From Bacteroidaceae bacterium (GTDB taxonomy: Bacteria; Bacteroidota; Bacteroidia; Bacteroidales; Bacteroidaceae), in assembly GCA_017617635.1 (NCBI GenBank), contig JAFZVW010000055.1, positions 1 to 64,000 of the forward strand: a stretch of 64,000 nt of DNA. The letters are read 5' to 3'. The position numbers and the translations under genes were made by a program. Below the pieces are notes generated by a model, which did no database searches, was not told the DNA's origin, and saw only the letters and a list, made by a program, of their open reading frames with translations. Positions 17,854 to 28,103 of this stretch are shown here, piece after piece; the stretch's first letter is position 1; each line of letters begins with the position of its first letter.

Positions 17854-18741
17854 CTACACTTGCTTGGTTGCTGACTCGTACTTGCTGATCGCCTGTGATG
17901 TATTTTGGTGGCCTAGAGCAATTATCTTCTCTGACTTATCGAAATCAAAAGTTCCATAACGGTTCATCTGGATATCTATGAGCATATCGGGGTTTATAAG
18001 TTTGGTCATCAGGATGGAGTTCTGGCGGATCATCATGGAACTGGTGCGCGAAAGAACAGAGAAGTAGTTGAATTCTATATTGTCCGGAATAAGTTTATCG
18101 ATAATCTTGGCCTTTAACGACTTGTCCTTCTTTTGCCATTCGGTAAAACTGTACATCTCTTCCCACTGGGTCTTGTAATCATAACCGCTTACGTCAACGC
18201 CAACCAAAATATCACCAGCATGGCGTTTAACCCGATTAAGGGGAATGGGATTAAGAACGCCTCCGTCTATCAGCACCATACCATCACGCTGTACAGGCTC
18301 GTAAAATGAAGGCAATGATATACTGGCTCGTATGGCATCGAACAAACTTCCCTCGCAGAACACAACCTCCTTGCCTGCCCTTAAATCTGTTGCCACAGCA
18401 CAATATGGAATAGGAAGGTCCTCGATGGCAACATCTGGGACAAACTCCATGATGGCCTCAATGATGCGATTTCCTTTTACAAGATGATTTAAAGACAATG
18501 AGAAATCCTGCAGTTTCAGCATCTTCGTCCGCGTGATGGTTTTCATCCACTCGCGGAACTCATCCAACTTTCCGGCGGCATAGACTCCGCCGACAAGTGC
18601 GCCCATTGAGCAACCGGCTATTGAGCTGATACGATAGCCTTGGGATTCCAGCTCCTCTATGGCGCCTATATGTGCCAAACCCCTGGCACCACCACTTGAC
18701 AATACCAGAGCCACATCTTTCTTATCAGTTTTGTCGGTCAT
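17854..18741 (-). CDS. Patatin-like phospholipase
   Basis: 295 residues of the patatin/RssA-type acyl hydrolase family. The oxyanion-hole motif SSGGARG is at 15-21, the nucleophile motif GCSMG at 43-47 (S45), and the aspartate of DGG at D159 (VLIDGGVLNPIPL). There is no signal peptide, so it is probably cytoplasmic or peripheral. Such enzymes hydrolyse lipid esters; some serve as membrane-degrading effectors in bacterial immunity, others are housekeeping. A TATATTTG -7 box on the minus strand lies at 18779-18772. It is divergent from the AAA+ ATPase gene. Confidence 0.88.
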   Translation of the reverse strand: MTDKTDKKDVALVLSSGGARGLAHIGAIEELESQGYRISSIAGCSMGALVGGVYAAGKLDEFREWMKTITRTKMLKLQDFSLSLNHLVKGNRIIEAIMEFVPDVAIEDLPIPYCAVATDLRAGKEVVFCEGSLFDAIRASISLPSFYEPVQRDGMVLIDGGVLNPIPLNRVKRHAGDILVGVDVSGYDYKTQWEEMYSFTEWQKKDKSLKAKIIDKLIPDNIEFNYFSVLSRTSSMMIRQNSILMTKLINPDMLIDIQMNRYGTFDFDKSEKIIALGHQNTSQAISKYESATKQV

Positions 18742-19234
18742 TGCAATCGATTCTCATTGATAAATATGACGCAAATATAAAATGTTAATTTTAGGAGTAC
18801 CTATAAAGAAATGGAGAAAAGGTTGCAAATTGTTAAAAAGAAAAAGTATCTGATAAAAAATTTGGTACTATTGGAAATTTGATATACTTTTGCCCCCAGA
18901 AAACACAATCTATCACATTATTTTTTAAAGGTACATGAAAAGAAGCATCTCATCTTTAGTTCGCTGCCGTGCAGTTTTGTTACAAAGTTAGTGCTTTGTA
19001 ATAGAATTCGACCTCGCTCATTGCGAGAGCTGAACTGAGATTTGCGTTCTTTGACTTATTGTACCATTTATTGTGTTTACGTGATAGGGGATTCACAAAC
19101 GAAATCTCTATATAGTTACTAATTACCTACGGACATTTGCAATATGCATATGCCTGCACTCTCTTGCGCCCTAAAATAAAAGGGCATTTATTACGTTTTA
19201 TTGGTTTTGTTTTATTAAAGATAAGGAATATATT
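18742..19234 (+). promoter_or_regulatory. Promoter and long structured leader of the AAA+ ATPase gene
   Basis: The promoter is TTTG (18861-18864), 20 bp, TACTTTTG (18885-18892), giving a leader of about 335 bases. It contains an 18-codon leader peptide (18935-18991, ATG preceded by AAAGG). The leader peptide's last codons form one arm of a perfect hairpin TTACAAAG/CTTTGTAA (18980-18987 with 18994-19001). Next come a hairpin CTCGC/GCGAG near 19012-19029 and a terminator-like hairpin GCCCT/AGGGC (19168-19172 with 19181-19185). The arrangement resembles leader-peptide attenuation upstream of some Bacteroides resistance genes. Confidence 0.5.
18935..18991 (+). CDS. Putative leader peptide of the AAA+ ATPase gene
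   Basis: 18 residues (MKRSISSLVRCRAVLLQS) with an AAAGG upstream, rare in this genome. Its stop lies in the loop of a perfect 8-bp hairpin, so ribosome position could change leader folding. The evidence is positional only. Confidence 0.35.
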   Translation: MKRSISSLVRCRAVLLQS

Positions 19235-20839
19235 ATGAAAAACATAAGTAATTTACAAAGATTGATAGACGGATTTAAAAGTCAAAATAGACTGACAATA
19301 CTGAACCACCTTAACTCAATGGCAGAAAACCCTGTTGTATATTCCAATCACCTGAAAGGCATTGGGACACACCTGAAAAAAAATGACATTTACATCTATA
19401 TAGACCACTGGTGCATGGTCGTTGTATGCCTGGACAATGTCGCACACAAGGACGAACTTGCCGACGAGAACGAGTTCAAAGGCAAGTCTCCACTCTATTT
19501 CACTGAAAATGATCACCGTACCAGCCCCGTCTGGCTGCTCAGCGAATCGATGAAGCAGATACAAAAGAAACTCGTAGAGTCCAATATAAACCTCTACATG
19601 AGGGGAGTGCTGCTCTCGAAGAGTAACTTCATTAATGCTGATGATATGAAAGAGGCATGGGAACATATGTGTATAACGGTAATTGATAAGATGGATGAAT
19701 TTTCTAGCAAAGCTATCTGCGTAAACAAAGATGATGAGCTCCACAATGGAACGATGGTTATGAATGTTTTAAACGATCTTGTTAATCAGCCAACAACGGA
19801 AGATGACATATCAGAACAGGAATTTCTAGAACATTTGGACAAATTTATGACAGAGAACTTTCCAAGCCCGAAAGAAGATGAGGAAGATGATGAGTGTGAA
19901 GATGAGGAAGAAAACATTTTCAATAATATAACTTCGGGCAGCATAGAACAGAATAACAACATCAAAGTCCAGGTAAAAATCCTGCAACCGATAAAAAATC
20001 CGAGAGAGGAGATGGATAAACTTGTGGGGTGTCAAGACATAAGGAAGCACATAGACGAACTATTGGCACTGACACGTTACAACAAGATGGTTCGCGAAGT
20101 CTTTCCAAATGCAAAACTTCATGAAGTGTCGCTACATAGTGTGTTCTATGGTAGGCCAGGAACAGGTAAGACAACAGTGTGCAAGATTTTCGGGTCACTA
20201 CTACACGAGGCAGGTGCTTTGTCGAAGGGGCATGTAGTGGTAGCTGACAGAGGAAGTTTCATAGGGACACTTTGGGGTGACGAGGAACGTAGTGTCCGTC
20301 AGGTGCTGGAGTTGGCTCATGGCGGGGTGCTTATGATTGACGAAGCCTACTTACTGAACAGCAAACATGAAAGCGACCCTGGAAGGTTGGTTCTCCAACT
20401 TCTGATGCAGGTGCTGGCTGATGAGAGCCAACGCGACATCGCTATTGTTCTATGTGGATATAAAGAGCCTTTATTGAAGTTGATAAGTTCAAACATAGGA
20501 CTTGACTCACGCTTTCCCAACCGTTTTGAGTTCAACGACTTCTCGGTAGATGAGTTGTTGGAGATTACACGCCGACGAATAGGGGAATACCATTATCGCT
20601 TGACGCGGCAAGCTTGGCAGAAGTACAAAAGCATGCTGATAGCCGCTTACAAAGACCGCGACAAAGATTCGTGGGGCAATGCCCGCTTCGTGAGCAATCA
20701 ACTGGAGCGTATATACATCAAGCATGCCATGCGTTGTGTGAAGGAGAACGCTGTCGAAGGCAAAAAACTGCTTACATTAACTCCATCTGACATAACTCCC
20801 ATAGAAGTGCCGCACGCAAAACATAGAATAGGGTTCTAA
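19235..20839 (+). CDS. AAA+ ATPase of the CbbX/SpoVK type
   Basis: 534 residues. An N-terminal domain of about 200 residues without recognised family is joined by an acidic linker (about 205-230, [14 protein letters not shown]) to a AAA+ module. Walker [10 protein letters not shown] begins at residue 306 and Walker [11 protein letters not shown] lies near 365-374. Sensor and arginine-finger regions follow ([21 protein letters not shown]). The C-terminal lid ([19 protein letters not shown]) is typical of CbbX/SpoVK/EccA-like ATPases, which remodel partner proteins. The partner here is unknown. It is preceded by a long structured leader and is the last gene before sufB. Confidence 0.82.
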   Translation: MKNISNLQRLIDGFKSQNRLTILNHLNSMAENPVVYSNHLKGIGTHLKKNDIYIYIDHWCMVVVCLDNVAHKDELADENEFKGKSPLYFTENDHRTSPVWLLSESMKQIQKKLVESNINLYMRGVLLSKSNFINADDMKEAWEHMCITVIDKMDEFSSKAICVNKDDELHNGTMVMNVLNDLVNQPTTEDDISEQEFLEHLDKFMTENFPSPKEDEEDDECEDEEENIFNNITSGSIEQNNNIKVQVKILQPIKNPREEMDKLVGCQDIRKHIDELLALTRYNKMVREVFPNAKLHEVSLHSVFYGRPGTGKTTVCKIFGSLLHEAGALSKGHVVVADRGSFIGTLWGDEERSVRQVLELAHGGVLMIDEAYLLNSKHESDPGRLVLQLLMQVLADESQRDIAIVLCGYKEPLLKLISSNIGLDSRFPNRFEFNDFSVDELLEITRRRIGEYHYRLTRQAWQKYKSMLIAAYKDRDKDSWGNARFVSNQLERIYIKHAMRCVKENAVEGKKLLTLTPSDITPIEVPHAKHRIGF

Positions 20840-20880
20840 TAGTTTCCAAACATTTGCTTCCATAGCTCAGTTATTTTTAC

Positions 20881-20888
20881 TACCTTTG
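20881..20888 (+). promoter_or_regulatory. -7 box of the suf operon promoter
   Basis: TACCTTTG at 20881-20888, 18 bases before the sufB ATG. A TTTG lies at 20853-20856, a few bases further upstream than ideal. Its presence means the suf genes do not depend on readthrough from the displaced infB operon. Confidence 0.5.
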
Positions 20889-20906
20889 CAATCGCAAAAA
20901 GGAAGT

Positions 20907-22352
20907 ATGGCAGAAAGTAACGATTTTTTGCATAATGTAGCAGACAAGGACTACGAGTACGGTTTTACAACCGACGTGGATACCGAGATAATCGACAAGG
21001 GATTGTCGGAGGATGTCGTGCGCCTGATTTCGAAGAAGAAGGGTGAACCCGATTGGCTGCTGGAGTTCCGCCTGCAGGCATATCGCTATTGGGTGGAGCA
21101 GAAACAGCCGGAATGGGGTCATCTGAATATGCCTGAGATTGACTATCAGGATATCAGCTACTATGCCGATCCTACAAAGTCAGGAAATTCGGGTAAATCC
21201 GGAGAAATTGACCCTGAACTGATGAAGACGTTCGACAAACTGGGTATTCCGCTTGAGGAGCGAATGGCTCTGGCGGGAACTGCGGTGGATGCGGTTATGG
21301 ACAGCGTGAGCGTGAAGACGACCTTCCGTGACAAGCTTAGGGAGATGGGTATCATCTTCATGAGCATCAGCGAGGCTGTAAGGGAGCATCCGGATCTGGT
21401 CAGGGAATATCTGGGCAGTGTCGTTCCGTATCGCGACAATTATTTTGCAGCGTTGAATTCTGCTGTTTTCTCGGACGGCTCGTTTGTGTACATCCCCAAG
21501 GGAGTGCGCTGCCCTATGGAACTGAGTACGTATTTCCGCATCAACGCAAGGGGTACGGGACAATTCGAGCGTACGCTGATTGTGTGTGATGACGACGGGT
21601 ATGTGTCGTACCTGGAGGGCTGTACGGCTCCGATGCGTGACGAGAACCAGCTGCATGCAGCCATAGTGGAGATTGTGGTGAAGGAGAATGCCGAGGTCAA
21701 GTATTCGACCGTACAGAACTGGTATCCGGGCGACAAGAACGGAAAGGGTGGGGTACTGAACCTGGTTACCAAGCGTGGACACCTGAGGGGTGCCAACAGC
21801 AGGCTTTCGTGGACACAGGTGGAGACGGGAAGTGCCATAACGTGGAAGTACCCTTCGTGCGTGCTGAGCGGTGACAACTCGCAGGCAGAATTCTATTCGG
21901 TTGCTGTTACAAACAATTTCCAGCAGGCAGATACGGGTACCAAGATGATCCATATAGGCAGGAATACGAAGTCTACTATTATAAGCAAAGGTATAAGTGC
22001 CGGCAGGAGCCAGAACTCGTACCGTGGTCTTGTTAAGGTTGCTTCGTCTGCACAGGGAGCACGTAACTACTCGTCGTGTGATTCCCTGCTGCTTGGCAGC
22101 AAATGCGGTGCTCATACTTTCCCATACATGGATGTCAAAAACAGCAGTGCCATTGTGGAGCACGAGGCGACTACGTCGAAAATAAGCGAGGAGCAGCTAT
22201 TCTACTGCCAGCAGCGTGGTATAAATACCGAGGATGCCGTTTCGCTTATAGTTAACGGCTATGCCAAGGATGTCATAAACAAACTGCCTATGGAATTTGC
22301 CGTAGAGGCCCAGAAACTGTTAGGAGTAAGTCTCGAAGGCGCGGTTGGCTAA
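20907..22352 (+). CDS. sufB: Fe-S cluster assembly scaffold SufB
   Basis: 481 residues, typical SufB length. SufB forms the SufBC2D complex on which iron-sulfur clusters are built. The family-typical N terminus ([16 protein letters not shown]) is followed by the beta-helix core with [32 protein letters not shown] and [16 protein letters not shown] near the C terminus. The ATG at 20907 is chosen because upstream codons lie in the promoter. It is the first gene of sufBCDS; sufC starts 20 bases downstream. Confidence 0.96.
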   Translation: MAESNDFLHNVADKDYEYGFTTDVDTEIIDKGLSEDVVRLISKKKGEPDWLLEFRLQAYRYWVEQKQPEWGHLNMPEIDYQDISYYADPTKSGNSGKSGEIDPELMKTFDKLGIPLEERMALAGTAVDAVMDSVSVKTTFRDKLREMGIIFMSISEAVREHPDLVREYLGSVVPYRDNYFAALNSAVFSDGSFVYIPKGVRCPMELSTYFRINARGTGQFERTLIVCDDDGYVSYLEGCTAPMRDENQLHAAIVEIVVKENAEVKYSTVQNWYPGDKNGKGGVLNLVTKRGHLRGANSRLSWTQVETGSAITWKYPSCVLSGDNSQAEFYSVAVTNNFQQADTGTKMIHIGRNTKSTIISKGISAGRSQNSYRGLVKVASSAQGARNYSSCDSLLLGSKCGAHTFPYMDVKNSSAIVEHEATTSKISEEQLFYCQQRGINTEDAVSLIVNGYAKDVINKLPMEFAVEAQKLLGVSLEGAVG

Positions 22353-22372
22353 TAAAGAAATATCATAATAAG

Positions 22373-23125
22373 GTGTTAAAGATAGAGAACTTACATGCCA
22401 GCATCAATGGCAAGGAGATATTGAAGGGTGTCAATCTTACCATACGGGATGGTGAGATTCATGCAATCATGGGTACTAACGGGGCAGGCAAATCGACATT
22501 GAGCAACGTGATTGTGGGGAATCCCATGTATGAAGTGACTCAAGGCAAGATAACGTTCAACGGACATAACCTGTTGGACATGAAACCCGATGAGCGTGCC
22601 AACATGGGAATATTCATGTCCTTCCAGCAGCCTGTCGAGATTCCGGGTGTGAGCATGACAAACTTCATGCGTGCGGCCGTGAATGCCCGCTATAAGGCTC
22701 AGGGACGCGAACAGCTTAGTGCCGGTGATTTCCTAAAGCTGATGCGAGAAAAACGAAAGATTGTGGAGCTTGACACCAAACTGACAAGCCGTTCGGTAAA
22801 CGAGGGATTCTCGGGTGGGGAGAAGAAACGCAACGAGATTTTCCAGATGGCTATGCTGGAACCTGAATTCTGTATTCTGGACGAAACGGATTCGGGACTT
22901 GATGTGGATGCACTTCGCATTGTGGCAGAGGGTTTCAACAAGCTGAGGAAGCCTGATACAAGTGCTATGGTAATAACGCACTATGTGCGATTGCTGGATT
23001 ACCTGAAACCGGATGTTGTAAGTGTCATGATTGACGGCCGCATCGTTAAGACGGGGGACGCTTCTCTGGCTGAAAAAATCGAGAAGACGGGATTCGACTG
23101 GATCAAGGAAGAGGTTGGATTATGA
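22373..23125 (+). CDS. sufC: Fe-S cluster assembly ATPase SufC
   Basis: 250 residues with a GTG start. An ABC-type ATPase that energises the SufBCD scaffold in the cytoplasm. Walker A is GTNGAGKST (about 34-42), the signature FSGGEKKRNE is near 143-152, and Walker B CILDETDSGLD follows. It overlaps sufD by 4 bases (ATGA), indicating translational coupling. Confidence 0.96.
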   Translation: MLKIENLHASINGKEILKGVNLTIRDGEIHAIMGTNGAGKSTLSNVIVGNPMYEVTQGKITFNGHNLLDMKPDERANMGIFMSFQQPVEIPGVSMTNFMRAAVNARYKAQGREQLSAGDFLKLMREKRKIVELDTKLTSRSVNEGFSGGEKKRNEIFQMAMLEPEFCILDETDSGLDVDALRIVAEGFNKLRKPDTSAMVITHYVRLLDYLKPDVVSVMIDGRIVKTGDASLAEKIEKTGFDWIKEEVGL

Positions 23126-24339
23126 ACGGTACAAGGCAATATACGGACTTCTTCAACGATGTAAGGGATACCCTGTATGCGCGTTCGTGCGATGTCATGA
23201 ACGCACAGCGGGAAATGGCTTTGGCCAGATTCGAAAGCCTGGGATTTCCTACAAGAAAGACGGAGCGGTACAAGTATACAGATGCAGGGCTTGACTTCGA
23301 ACCTGACTATGGTATCGCCTTGAGTACACTGACTGACGAATTGCCTAAATACTGCCATCGTATATGTAATGCTCCCATAGACGTTACACCTTATTATAAT
23401 AGTATAGCTGACAGGAATGATGCTGTTGTATGTCTGAATACAATGCTGAGTGTGGATACCCTGTTGGTATACATACCACGCAATACCCGTCCCGAACACC
23501 CTATCCAGATAAGCAATATACTGAAGGGTGACAATGATACTATGGTGAACCGCCGGCTGCTTGTTGTTATGGAAGAGGGAGCAGAGGCAGATATCATCAT
23601 CACCGACCATGCCGTGAACGACAGCAGGTTCCTGACAAATCAGGTCATAGAGGCCTTTGCTAGTGAGAACAGTCACCTGAATATATACGAGATAGAGGAA
23701 ACACATCTTCTGTGTACAAGATACAGCAATGTCTATATTCACGAGAGCCGTAACGCAAGCGTAAGGCATACTTCGCTGAGCCTGTTCAACGGTCATACAC
23801 GCAACACCTGTAACGTACAACTGGCAAGCGAGGGCTCGGAAGTTAATCTTAACGGCTGCGTAATTGCCGACAAGATGCAGCGTGTGGACAACAATACGCG
23901 TATCGAGCATCTGGTTCCGCATTGCACATCGAACGAATTGTACAAATACGTCCTGGATGACAGTGCAACAGGGGCGTTTGCAGGTATTGTGTATGTCAGT
24001 GAGGGTGCACAGAAGACATCATCGGCAATGACGAATGCCAACCTGTGTGCAACAGATTCGGCACGTATGTACACCCAGCCGATGCTGGAGATATATGCCG
24101 ATGACGTCAAGTGTTCGCACGGCAGTACCGTAGGTCAGCTGGGAGAGGATGCCCTTTTCTACATGATGCAGCGCGGTATAGGTATTGACGAGGCACGACT
24201 GCTGCTGAAATCGGCTTTCATAACCGAGGTTGTAGAGACAATTCCGCTTGAACCGCTTCGCGACCGCCTTCATTTTCAGGTTGACAAGCGCCTGCGCGGT
24301 GAATTGAGCAAATGCGAGGGATGCAAACTGTGTAAGTAA
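23122..24339 (+). CDS. sufD: Fe-S cluster assembly protein SufD
   Basis: 405 residues, paralogue of SufB and partner in the SufBC2D complex. Shows the SufBD pattern KTERYKYTDAGLDF at the N terminus. Towards the C terminus are KTSSAMTNANLCATDSARM and LEIYADDVKCSHGSTVGQL followed by GEDALFYMMQRGI. Begins inside the end of sufC and ends 2 bases before sufS. Confidence 0.95.
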   Translation: MNGTRQYTDFFNDVRDTLYARSCDVMNAQREMALARFESLGFPTRKTERYKYTDAGLDFEPDYGIALSTLTDELPKYCHRICNAPIDVTPYYNSIADRNDAVVCLNTMLSVDTLLVYIPRNTRPEHPIQISNILKGDNDTMVNRRLLVVMEEGAEADIIITDHAVNDSRFLTNQVIEAFASENSHLNIYEIEETHLLCTRYSNVYIHESRNASVRHTSLSLFNGHTRNTCNVQLASEGSEVNLNGCVIADKMQRVDNNTRIEHLVPHCTSNELYKYVLDDSATGAFAGIVYVSEGAQKTSSAMTNANLCATDSARMYTQPMLEIYADDVKCSHGSTVGQLGEDALFYMMQRGIGIDEARLLLKSAFITEVVETIPLEPLRDRLHFQVDKRLRGELSKCEGCKLCK

Positions 24340-24341
24340 TT

Positions 24342-25544
24342 ATGATGCGGGAAGATTTTCCTATTCTACAGAAGGTTATCTACGGGAAGTATCCGCTGGT
24401 TTACCTGGACAATGCCGCAACGACGCAGAAGCCACGTTGTGTGGTTGATGCAATGACCGAGGAATACTTCAACGTAAATGCCAATGTACACCGCGGGGTA
24501 CATTTCCTCAGTCAGCAGGCAACTGACCTGCATGAGGCAAGCCGCGAAACCGTACGCAAGTTTATAAATGCCGGCAAGACAAGCGAAATAATCTTTACAC
24601 GCGGTACTACCGAGAGCATTAACCTGGTGGCTACCTGTTTCTCCGATGCCTTTATGAAGGAAGGTGACGAGGTGATTGTCAGCGAGATGGAACACCACAG
24701 CAATATCGTCTCGTGGCAGATTGCTGCACAGCGCAAGGGAATCGTTCTGCGGGTAATTCCAATCAGTGACGACGGGGTTCTGGATATCGATGCCTACAAG
24801 GCTTTGTTCAACGAGAGGACAAAGATTGTAAGCTGCACACACGTCAGCAATGTACTGGGTACCGTAAACCCAGCCGGGGAAATTGTACGCATTGCCCACG
24901 AACACGGTGTTCCGGCATTGATAGACGGAGCACAGAGCACACCGCATTTTGCCGTAGACGTGCAGGATCTGGATTGTGATTTTTTCGCATTCAGCGGACA
25001 TAAGATATACGGACCTACAGGAGTTGGTGTACTGTACGGCAAGGAGGAATGGCTGGAAAAGATGCCTCCGTACATGGGCGGTGGAGATATGATAAAGACC
25101 GTGTCGTTCGAGGGGACAACATTCAACGACCTGCCATACAAATTCGAGGCCGGCACACCTGACTACATAGCAACAACAGGACTTGCAAAGGCTTTGGATT
25201 ATGTATCATCCATAGGTATGGACAATATTTACAGGCATGAGCAGGAACTGACGGAATATGCTATGTCCCAGTTGCTTAAAATCGATGAAACGGTAATTTT
25301 CGGTCCTAAGGACAAGCACGATGCAGTAATATCATTCCAGGTAGGCAATATTCACCACCTGGATATGGGTACACTGTTGGACAGATTGGGAATTGCTGTC
25401 AGGACAGGTCACCATTGTGCCGAACCGCTGATGCGTCGCCTGGGTATAGAGGGAACGTGCAGGGCAAGCTTCGCCCTGTACAATACAAAGGATGACGTGG
25501 ATGCGCTGGTCAACGGTATCAGGCGCATCAGGCAGATGTTCTGA
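24342..25544 (+). CDS. sufS: Cysteine desulfurase SufS
   Basis: 400 residues, PLP-dependent group II cysteine desulfurase that supplies sulfur for Fe-S assembly. The PLP lysine is in FAFSGHKIYGPTGVG, and the catalytic cysteine is in the RTGHHCAEPLMRRLGI loop, as in SufS. N-terminal YLDNAATTQKP is characteristic. Last gene of the suf operon. It ends 1 base from the stop of the convergent carboxypeptidase gene. No separate sufE is seen in the window. Confidence 0.95.
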   Translation: MMREDFPILQKVIYGKYPLVYLDNAATTQKPRCVVDAMTEEYFNVNANVHRGVHFLSQQATDLHEASRETVRKFINAGKTSEIIFTRGTTESINLVATCFSDAFMKEGDEVIVSEMEHHSNIVSWQIAAQRKGIVLRVIPISDDGVLDIDAYKALFNERTKIVSCTHVSNVLGTVNPAGEIVRIAHEHGVPALIDGAQSTPHFAVDVQDLDCDFFAFSGHKIYGPTGVGVLYGKEEWLEKMPPYMGGGDMIKTVSFEGTTFNDLPYKFEAGTPDYIATTGLAKALDYVSSIGMDNIYRHEQELTEYAMSQLLKIDETVIFGPKDKHDAVISFQVGNIHHLDMGTLLDRLGIAVRTGHHCAEPLMRRLGIEGTCRASFALYNTKDDVDALVNGIRRIRQMF

Positions 25545-25545
25545 T

Positions 25546-26391
25546 TTATTTACAGAGCAGAACACATATACTGTCCTGGAAATTGCGCCCTACGCCGGAT
25601 GTGTGTATTCCCTGGTTTATTATTGAAAAACACATATTGTGACCGTTGCTTGCACGATAGTATCCTGCAAGCGATACTACACCTGTAACTGTTCCTGTCT
25701 TTGCATGGACGTTTTTTGCTGCAGGTGTTCCCTTCATACGTTTTCTGAGCGTGCCGTCGACACCGGCAACAGGAAGGGCTGCATACAGCTTTTTATAGAT
25801 TTCATCGTTATTATGTGCATATATCAGGGCTTTTACCAATGCACGTGGAGTTACATAGTTGTACAGTGAAAGACCACTGCCGTCAGCTATCTTGCAATGC
25901 ATGGTATCAACACCGGCGGCATTGAGCATAATGTTTATGCGGCCAGCCGAACCTGCACGCGAATACGGACTTGACAGCTGATGGAAGATACTTTCGGCCA
26001 TCATATTGTCGCTGTTCTTCAGCATGGGAACAATTGCACTGCCTACTGTGTATTGCTGTGAGGCTTCCCAGGGAACAGTATTTGTCTCGACATCGTCCCA
26101 GCACCATCCCCAGCCCTTGTTGTCAACATGCGGCGTATAGATGTATTCGGAACCAAGGTACTGGAGCGATGCAATTGCCGTAAGCACCTTCATGCAGGAT
26201 GCCGGTCGCATGCGATGGTCGGCATTGTATTCGTAAACGACTTTCTTCCTGTCAAGGTCATACACACAAATACCCGTCTGGCTGGTCTTGGAAATATTGC
26301 CTTTGCACAGCCGGTTGACTGCACCGAATCGTGACGATGAACACGATACAAGCAGTACGGATGACATTAAGATGAACAGTTTACGCATCAT
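25546..26391 (-). CDS. D-alanyl-D-alanine carboxypeptidase, PBP4 (S13)-like lipoprotein
   Basis: 281 residues. A lipoprotein signal ends in LLVSC. The three penicillin-binding motifs are present: SxxK in RPASCMKVLTAI, SxN in LKNSDNMMAES, and KTG in VHAKTGTVTGV. The sequence fits class C PBP4/DacB proteins but is much shorter than the usual 450-500 residues, because the extra domains between SxxK and SxN are missing. Probably trims peptidoglycan from the periplasmic face. Convergent with sufS. Confidence 0.85.
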   Translation of the reverse strand: MMRKLFILMSSVLLVSCSSSRFGAVNRLCKGNISKTSQTGICVYDLDRKKVVYEYNADHRMRPASCMKVLTAIASLQYLGSEYIYTPHVDNKGWGWCWDDVETNTVPWEASQQYTVGSAIVPMLKNSDNMMAESIFHQLSSPYSRAGSAGRINIMLNAAGVDTMHCKIADGSGLSLYNYVTPRALVKALIYAHNNDEIYKKLYAALPVAGVDGTLRKRMKGTPAAKNVHAKTGTVTGVVSLAGYYRASNGHNMCFSIINQGIHTSGVGRNFQDSICVLLCK

Positions 26392-26516
26392 AAAAGGTTG
26401 ATTTTATATGCAAAAGTATAAAAAAATATGCATGCAAGATATATCTTGCCACTTTTTTGGTATCTTTGTGCGCGAAATGATTTTATAATCAATGAAATTG
26501 ATAATAAAGACTGGTT

Positions 26517-28103
26517 ATGATAAGGAAGTATGATTTTCTGATAATCGGTGGCGGTGTGGCCGGTATGAGCTATGCGCTGAAGGTTAGCAAAAGCGGTAAA
26601 GGACGCATAGCACTTATCTGCAAGACAACACTTGACGAGGCTAATACAGCCAAGGCTCAGGGTGGTATAGCATCGGTAACTGACCTGATGGTGGATAATT
26701 TTGAAAAGCATATCCAGGATACTATCGTTGCCGGTGACTACATTTCCGATCCGGAAGCTGTAGAACAGGTAGTAAAGGGAGGTCCTGACGGTATCAGGGA
26801 CCTGCTGTCGTGGGGTGTCAACTTCGACAAGAAGGAGAATGGCGAGTTTGACCTTCACCGCGAAGGCGGACACAGCGAATTCCGTATTCTGCATCATGCC
26901 GACGATACAGGCTTTGAAATACAGAGGGGCCTGATGGAGGCTGTCCGCAAAGATCCAAATATCGAGGTACTGGAAAATCACTTTGCCGTTGAGATAATTA
27001 CCCAGCATCATCTGGGAATACGCGTTACGCGACGCAACACAGACATCGAGTGCTTCGGCGCATACGTGCTGAATCCGGAAACAGGCAAGATAGATACCTA
27101 CCTGTCACGCGTAACGCTGATAGCTACAGGAGGAACTGGAGCCGTGTATGCTACCACTACCAATCCCAATATAGCAACAGGCGACGGTATTGCTATGGTA
27201 TATCGTGCAAAGGGAAAGGTAAGGGATATGGAATTCGTGCAGTTCCACCCCACGGCCCTATACAATCCGGCAGAACGACATCCTGCATATCTGATTACCG
27301 AAGCAATGCGTGGATACGGAGGTATACTGAGACTTCCCGACGGAAAGGAATTCATGCAGAAGTATGACGAGCGTCTTTCGCTTGCACCGCGTGACATAGT
27401 GGCACGTGCCATAGACAATGAAATGAAAATACACGGTCTTGAGCATGTCTGCCTGGATGTTACCCACAAGGATCCGGAGGAGACAAAGCATCATTTCCCG
27501 AACATATATGCAAAGTGCCTGAGTATAGGTATAGACATTACCAAACAGTATATTCCCGTAGCACCTTGTGCCCATTATATGTGCGGCGGAATCAAGGTTG
27601 ACCTTAATGCCCAGTCGAGCATTAAGCGCCTGTATGCCGTAGGTGAGTGTTCGTGCACAGGACTTCATGGAGGAAACAGGCTTGCAAGCAATTCGCTGAT
27701 AGAAGCTGTCGTATATGCCGATGCGGCAGCAAGGCACTCGATTGAGAATATTGACAATTATGTCTTTAACGAGCGCATACCCGAATGGAATGACGAGGGT
27801 ACTATGTCAAATGAGGAGAAAGTGCTGATTGCCCAGGATGCACGTGAGGTTAACCAAATAATGTCAACATACGTCGGTATTGTACGCAGCGATCTGCGTC
27901 TGCACCGCGCATGGGAACGCCTGGACCTTCTGTACGAGGAGACAGAACATCTGTTCAAACGCGTCAAGCCAACAAAGGATATATGCGAGCTGCGCAATAT
28001 GATTAACGTAGGTTACCTGATTACACGCCAGGCACTGGAACGAAAGGAAAGCAGAGGTCTGCACTACACAATAGACTATCCCAAGCACGCACTGGACAAG
28101 TGA
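26517..28103 (+). CDS. nadB: L-aspartate oxidase NadB
   Basis: 528 residues, FAD enzyme that oxidises L-aspartate to iminoaspartate, the first step of de novo NAD synthesis. The FAD-binding motif FLIIGGGVAGMSYAL is at the N terminus. Also seen are HREGGHSEFRILHHADDTG and the fumarate-reductase-like FVQFHPTALYNP. The C-terminal NADB-type helical domain ends with ESRGLHYTIDYP. A TATCTTTG box at 26461-26468 probably belongs to its promoter. Overlaps trkH by 4 bases. Its partner nadA lies 3.7 kb downstream in the same direction. Confidence 0.95.
   Translation: MIRKYDFLIIGGGVAGMSYALKVSKSGKGRIALICKTTLDEANTAKAQGGIASVTDLMVDNFEKHIQDTIVAGDYISDPEAVEQVVKGGPDGIRDLLSWGVNFDKKENGEFDLHREGGHSEFRILHHADDTGFEIQRGLMEAVRKDPNIEVLENHFAVEIITQHHLGIRVTRRNTDIECFGAYVLNPETGKIDTYLSRVTLIATGGTGAVYATTTNPNIATGDGIAMVYRAKGKVRDMEFVQFHPTALYNPAERHPAYLITEAMRGYGGILRLPDGKEFMQKYDERLSLAPRDIVARAIDNEMKIHGLEHVCLDVTHKDPEETKHHFPNIYAKCLSIGIDITKQYIPVAPCAHYMCGGIKVDLNAQSSIKRLYAVGECSCTGLHGGNRLASNSLIEAVVYADAAARHSIENIDNYVFNERIPEWNDEGTMSNEEKVLIAQDAREVNQIMSTYVGIVRSDLRLHRAWERLDLLYEETEHLFKRVKPTKDICELRNMINVGYLITRQALERKESRGLHYTIDYPKHALDK

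Noticed and set aside
17854..18741. Patatin as a CBASS-type effector
   Set aside because: No cyclic-nucleotide synthase (CD-NTase) gene is present nearby; it may be a housekeeping lipase.
21180..22163. 327-codon frame antisense to sufB
   Set aside because: Shadow of a well-supported essential gene; no recognisable motif.
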